Source of the DNA: CAZPCT01 sp964585325
Lineage (GTDB): Bacteria > Patescibacteriota > Minisyncoccia > JACQLN01 > CAZPCT01
NCBI GenBank assembly: GCA_964585325.1
Contig: CAZPCT010000004.1
Coordinates: 1 to 14,571 of the forward strand
Direction of reading: 5' to 3'
Length of the DNA stretch: 14,571 nt
Numbering within the stretch: position 1 is the stretch's first letter; the number at the start of each line of letters is the position of its first letter. The translations under genes and the position numbers were made by a program. The notes beneath the pieces were generated by a model. That model was not told the DNA's origin and did no database searches. It saw nothing but the letters and a program-made list of their open reading frames with translations. Positions 14,347 to 14,571 of the stretch are shown piece after piece.

Positions 14347-14417
14347 GCGGGTGTGGTTCAATGGTAGAACGTGACCTTCCCAAGGTTAAGACGAGGGTTC
14401 GATTCCCTTCACCCGCT
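14347..14417 (+). tRNA. tRNA-Gly (anticodon CCC)
   Basis: A complete cloverleaf of 71 nt: acceptor GCGGGTG/CACCCGC, D arm GTTC/GAAC, anticodon stem TGACC/GGTTA with loop TTCCCAA (anticodon CCC, reads GGG), variable loop AGAC, T arm GAGGG-TTCGATT-CCCTT, discriminator T as usual for bacterial tRNA-Gly. The bases after the discriminator are CAA, so CCA is not encoded and must be added after transcription. Confidence 0.95.
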
Positions 14418-14439
14418 CAATAACACAAAGAGTGCTTAA

Positions 14440-14569
14440 GGATTGGGCAGTTTTTGAGTATTTTAAATCCCCGCGTGGTGCGGGGAAGGGGGCGGGACGG
14501 CGGCGGGCGGCTGCCCCCCGCCCCGGCCACAACACGTGGGCGGCCCGGGCGGGAAGGAGCGCCCAATCC
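14440..14569. repeat. GC-rich, foldable segment bounded by a 9-bp inverted repeat
   Basis: GGATTGGGC (14440-14448) and GCCCAATCC (14561-14569) are perfect inverted repeats closing ~112 bases. Inside are CCCCGC-GTGGT-GCGGGG (14469-14485) and an 8-bp stem GGGGCGGG (14489-14496) with CCCGCCCC (14517-14524), with GGGC/GCCC nested within. GC content is very high from 14469 on, unlike any other part of the window. No plausible gene is seen. It could be a structured RNA, a terminator cluster or a small repeat element; the window ends 2 bases later. Confidence 0.5.
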
Positions 14570-14571
14570 AC

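Noticed and set aside
14386..14571. Minus-strand open frame whose C-terminus reads VKGIEPSS
   Set aside because: That ending is the antisense of the tRNA-Gly gene, a well-known false-positive protein next to tRNAs; the rest is GC-rich noise.
1..14571. CRISPR array, prophage, IS element, toxin-antitoxin or defence island
   Set aside because: No spaced direct repeats, transposase or integrase motifs, or defence-gene domains are visible; all large frames are housekeeping genes.

Overview
The window looks like a piece of a small bacterial genome from the Candidate Phyla Radiation (Patescibacteria), most likely a Parcubacteria-type lineage. This is inferred from gene content and style. The genes are short and tightly packed with 4-17 bp overlaps. 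The genome style includes a DUF4012 protein next to murJ, minimal glycolytic enzymes, tiny charged or membrane proteins, and SD-less starts. All frames read with the standard bacterial code, and TGA acts as a true stop (dedA-like gene, the 54-codon gene, pgeF), so the UGA-Gly code of Gracilibacteria/SR1 does not apply. No phage, IS element, CRISPR array or defence system is visible. It is a housekeeping region.

Layout, left to right. Bases 1-5724 are one co-directional run: the 3' part of a GalT-family nucleotidyltransferase, a DedA-family membrane protein, triose-phosphate isomerase, an unannotated 54-aa very basic protein, a divergent phosphoglycerate kinase, RecJ exonuclease and an RNase HI-type protein. 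Bases 5738-6414 hold the RNase P RNA gene (rnpB) with its own promoter, a structured trailer and a strong intrinsic terminator. Bases 6515-13113 hold a DUF4012-type envelope protein overlapping murJ (lipid II flippase), then a compositionally different pgeF-like gene overlapping lepA (EF-4). Bases 13150-13272 carry a 40-aa single-helix membrane protein on the minus strand, whose promoter lies across the start of the next plus-strand gene. Bases 13284-14295 hold an FtsB/DivIC-like division protein and a SurA-N-like membrane-anchored protein. A tRNA-Gly(CCC) follows at 14347-14417, and the window ends in a very GC-rich, highly foldable stretch.

Functional themes: central carbon metabolism (tpiA, pgk, GalT-like), nucleic-acid processing (recJ, RNase HI, rnpB, tRNA), cell envelope and division (DedA, DUF4012, MurJ, FtsB-like, SurA-N-like) and translation quality control (lepA).

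The most noteworthy items are: a ~73-nt hairpin inserted between P2 and P4 of RNase P RNA; loss of the GGU motif in the same RNA alongside a tRNA gene that does not encode CCA; active-site substitutions in PGK; two small proteins too short for ordinary gene callers; and the absence of Shine-Dalgarno sequences throughout. I did not find a clearly new multi-gene system.
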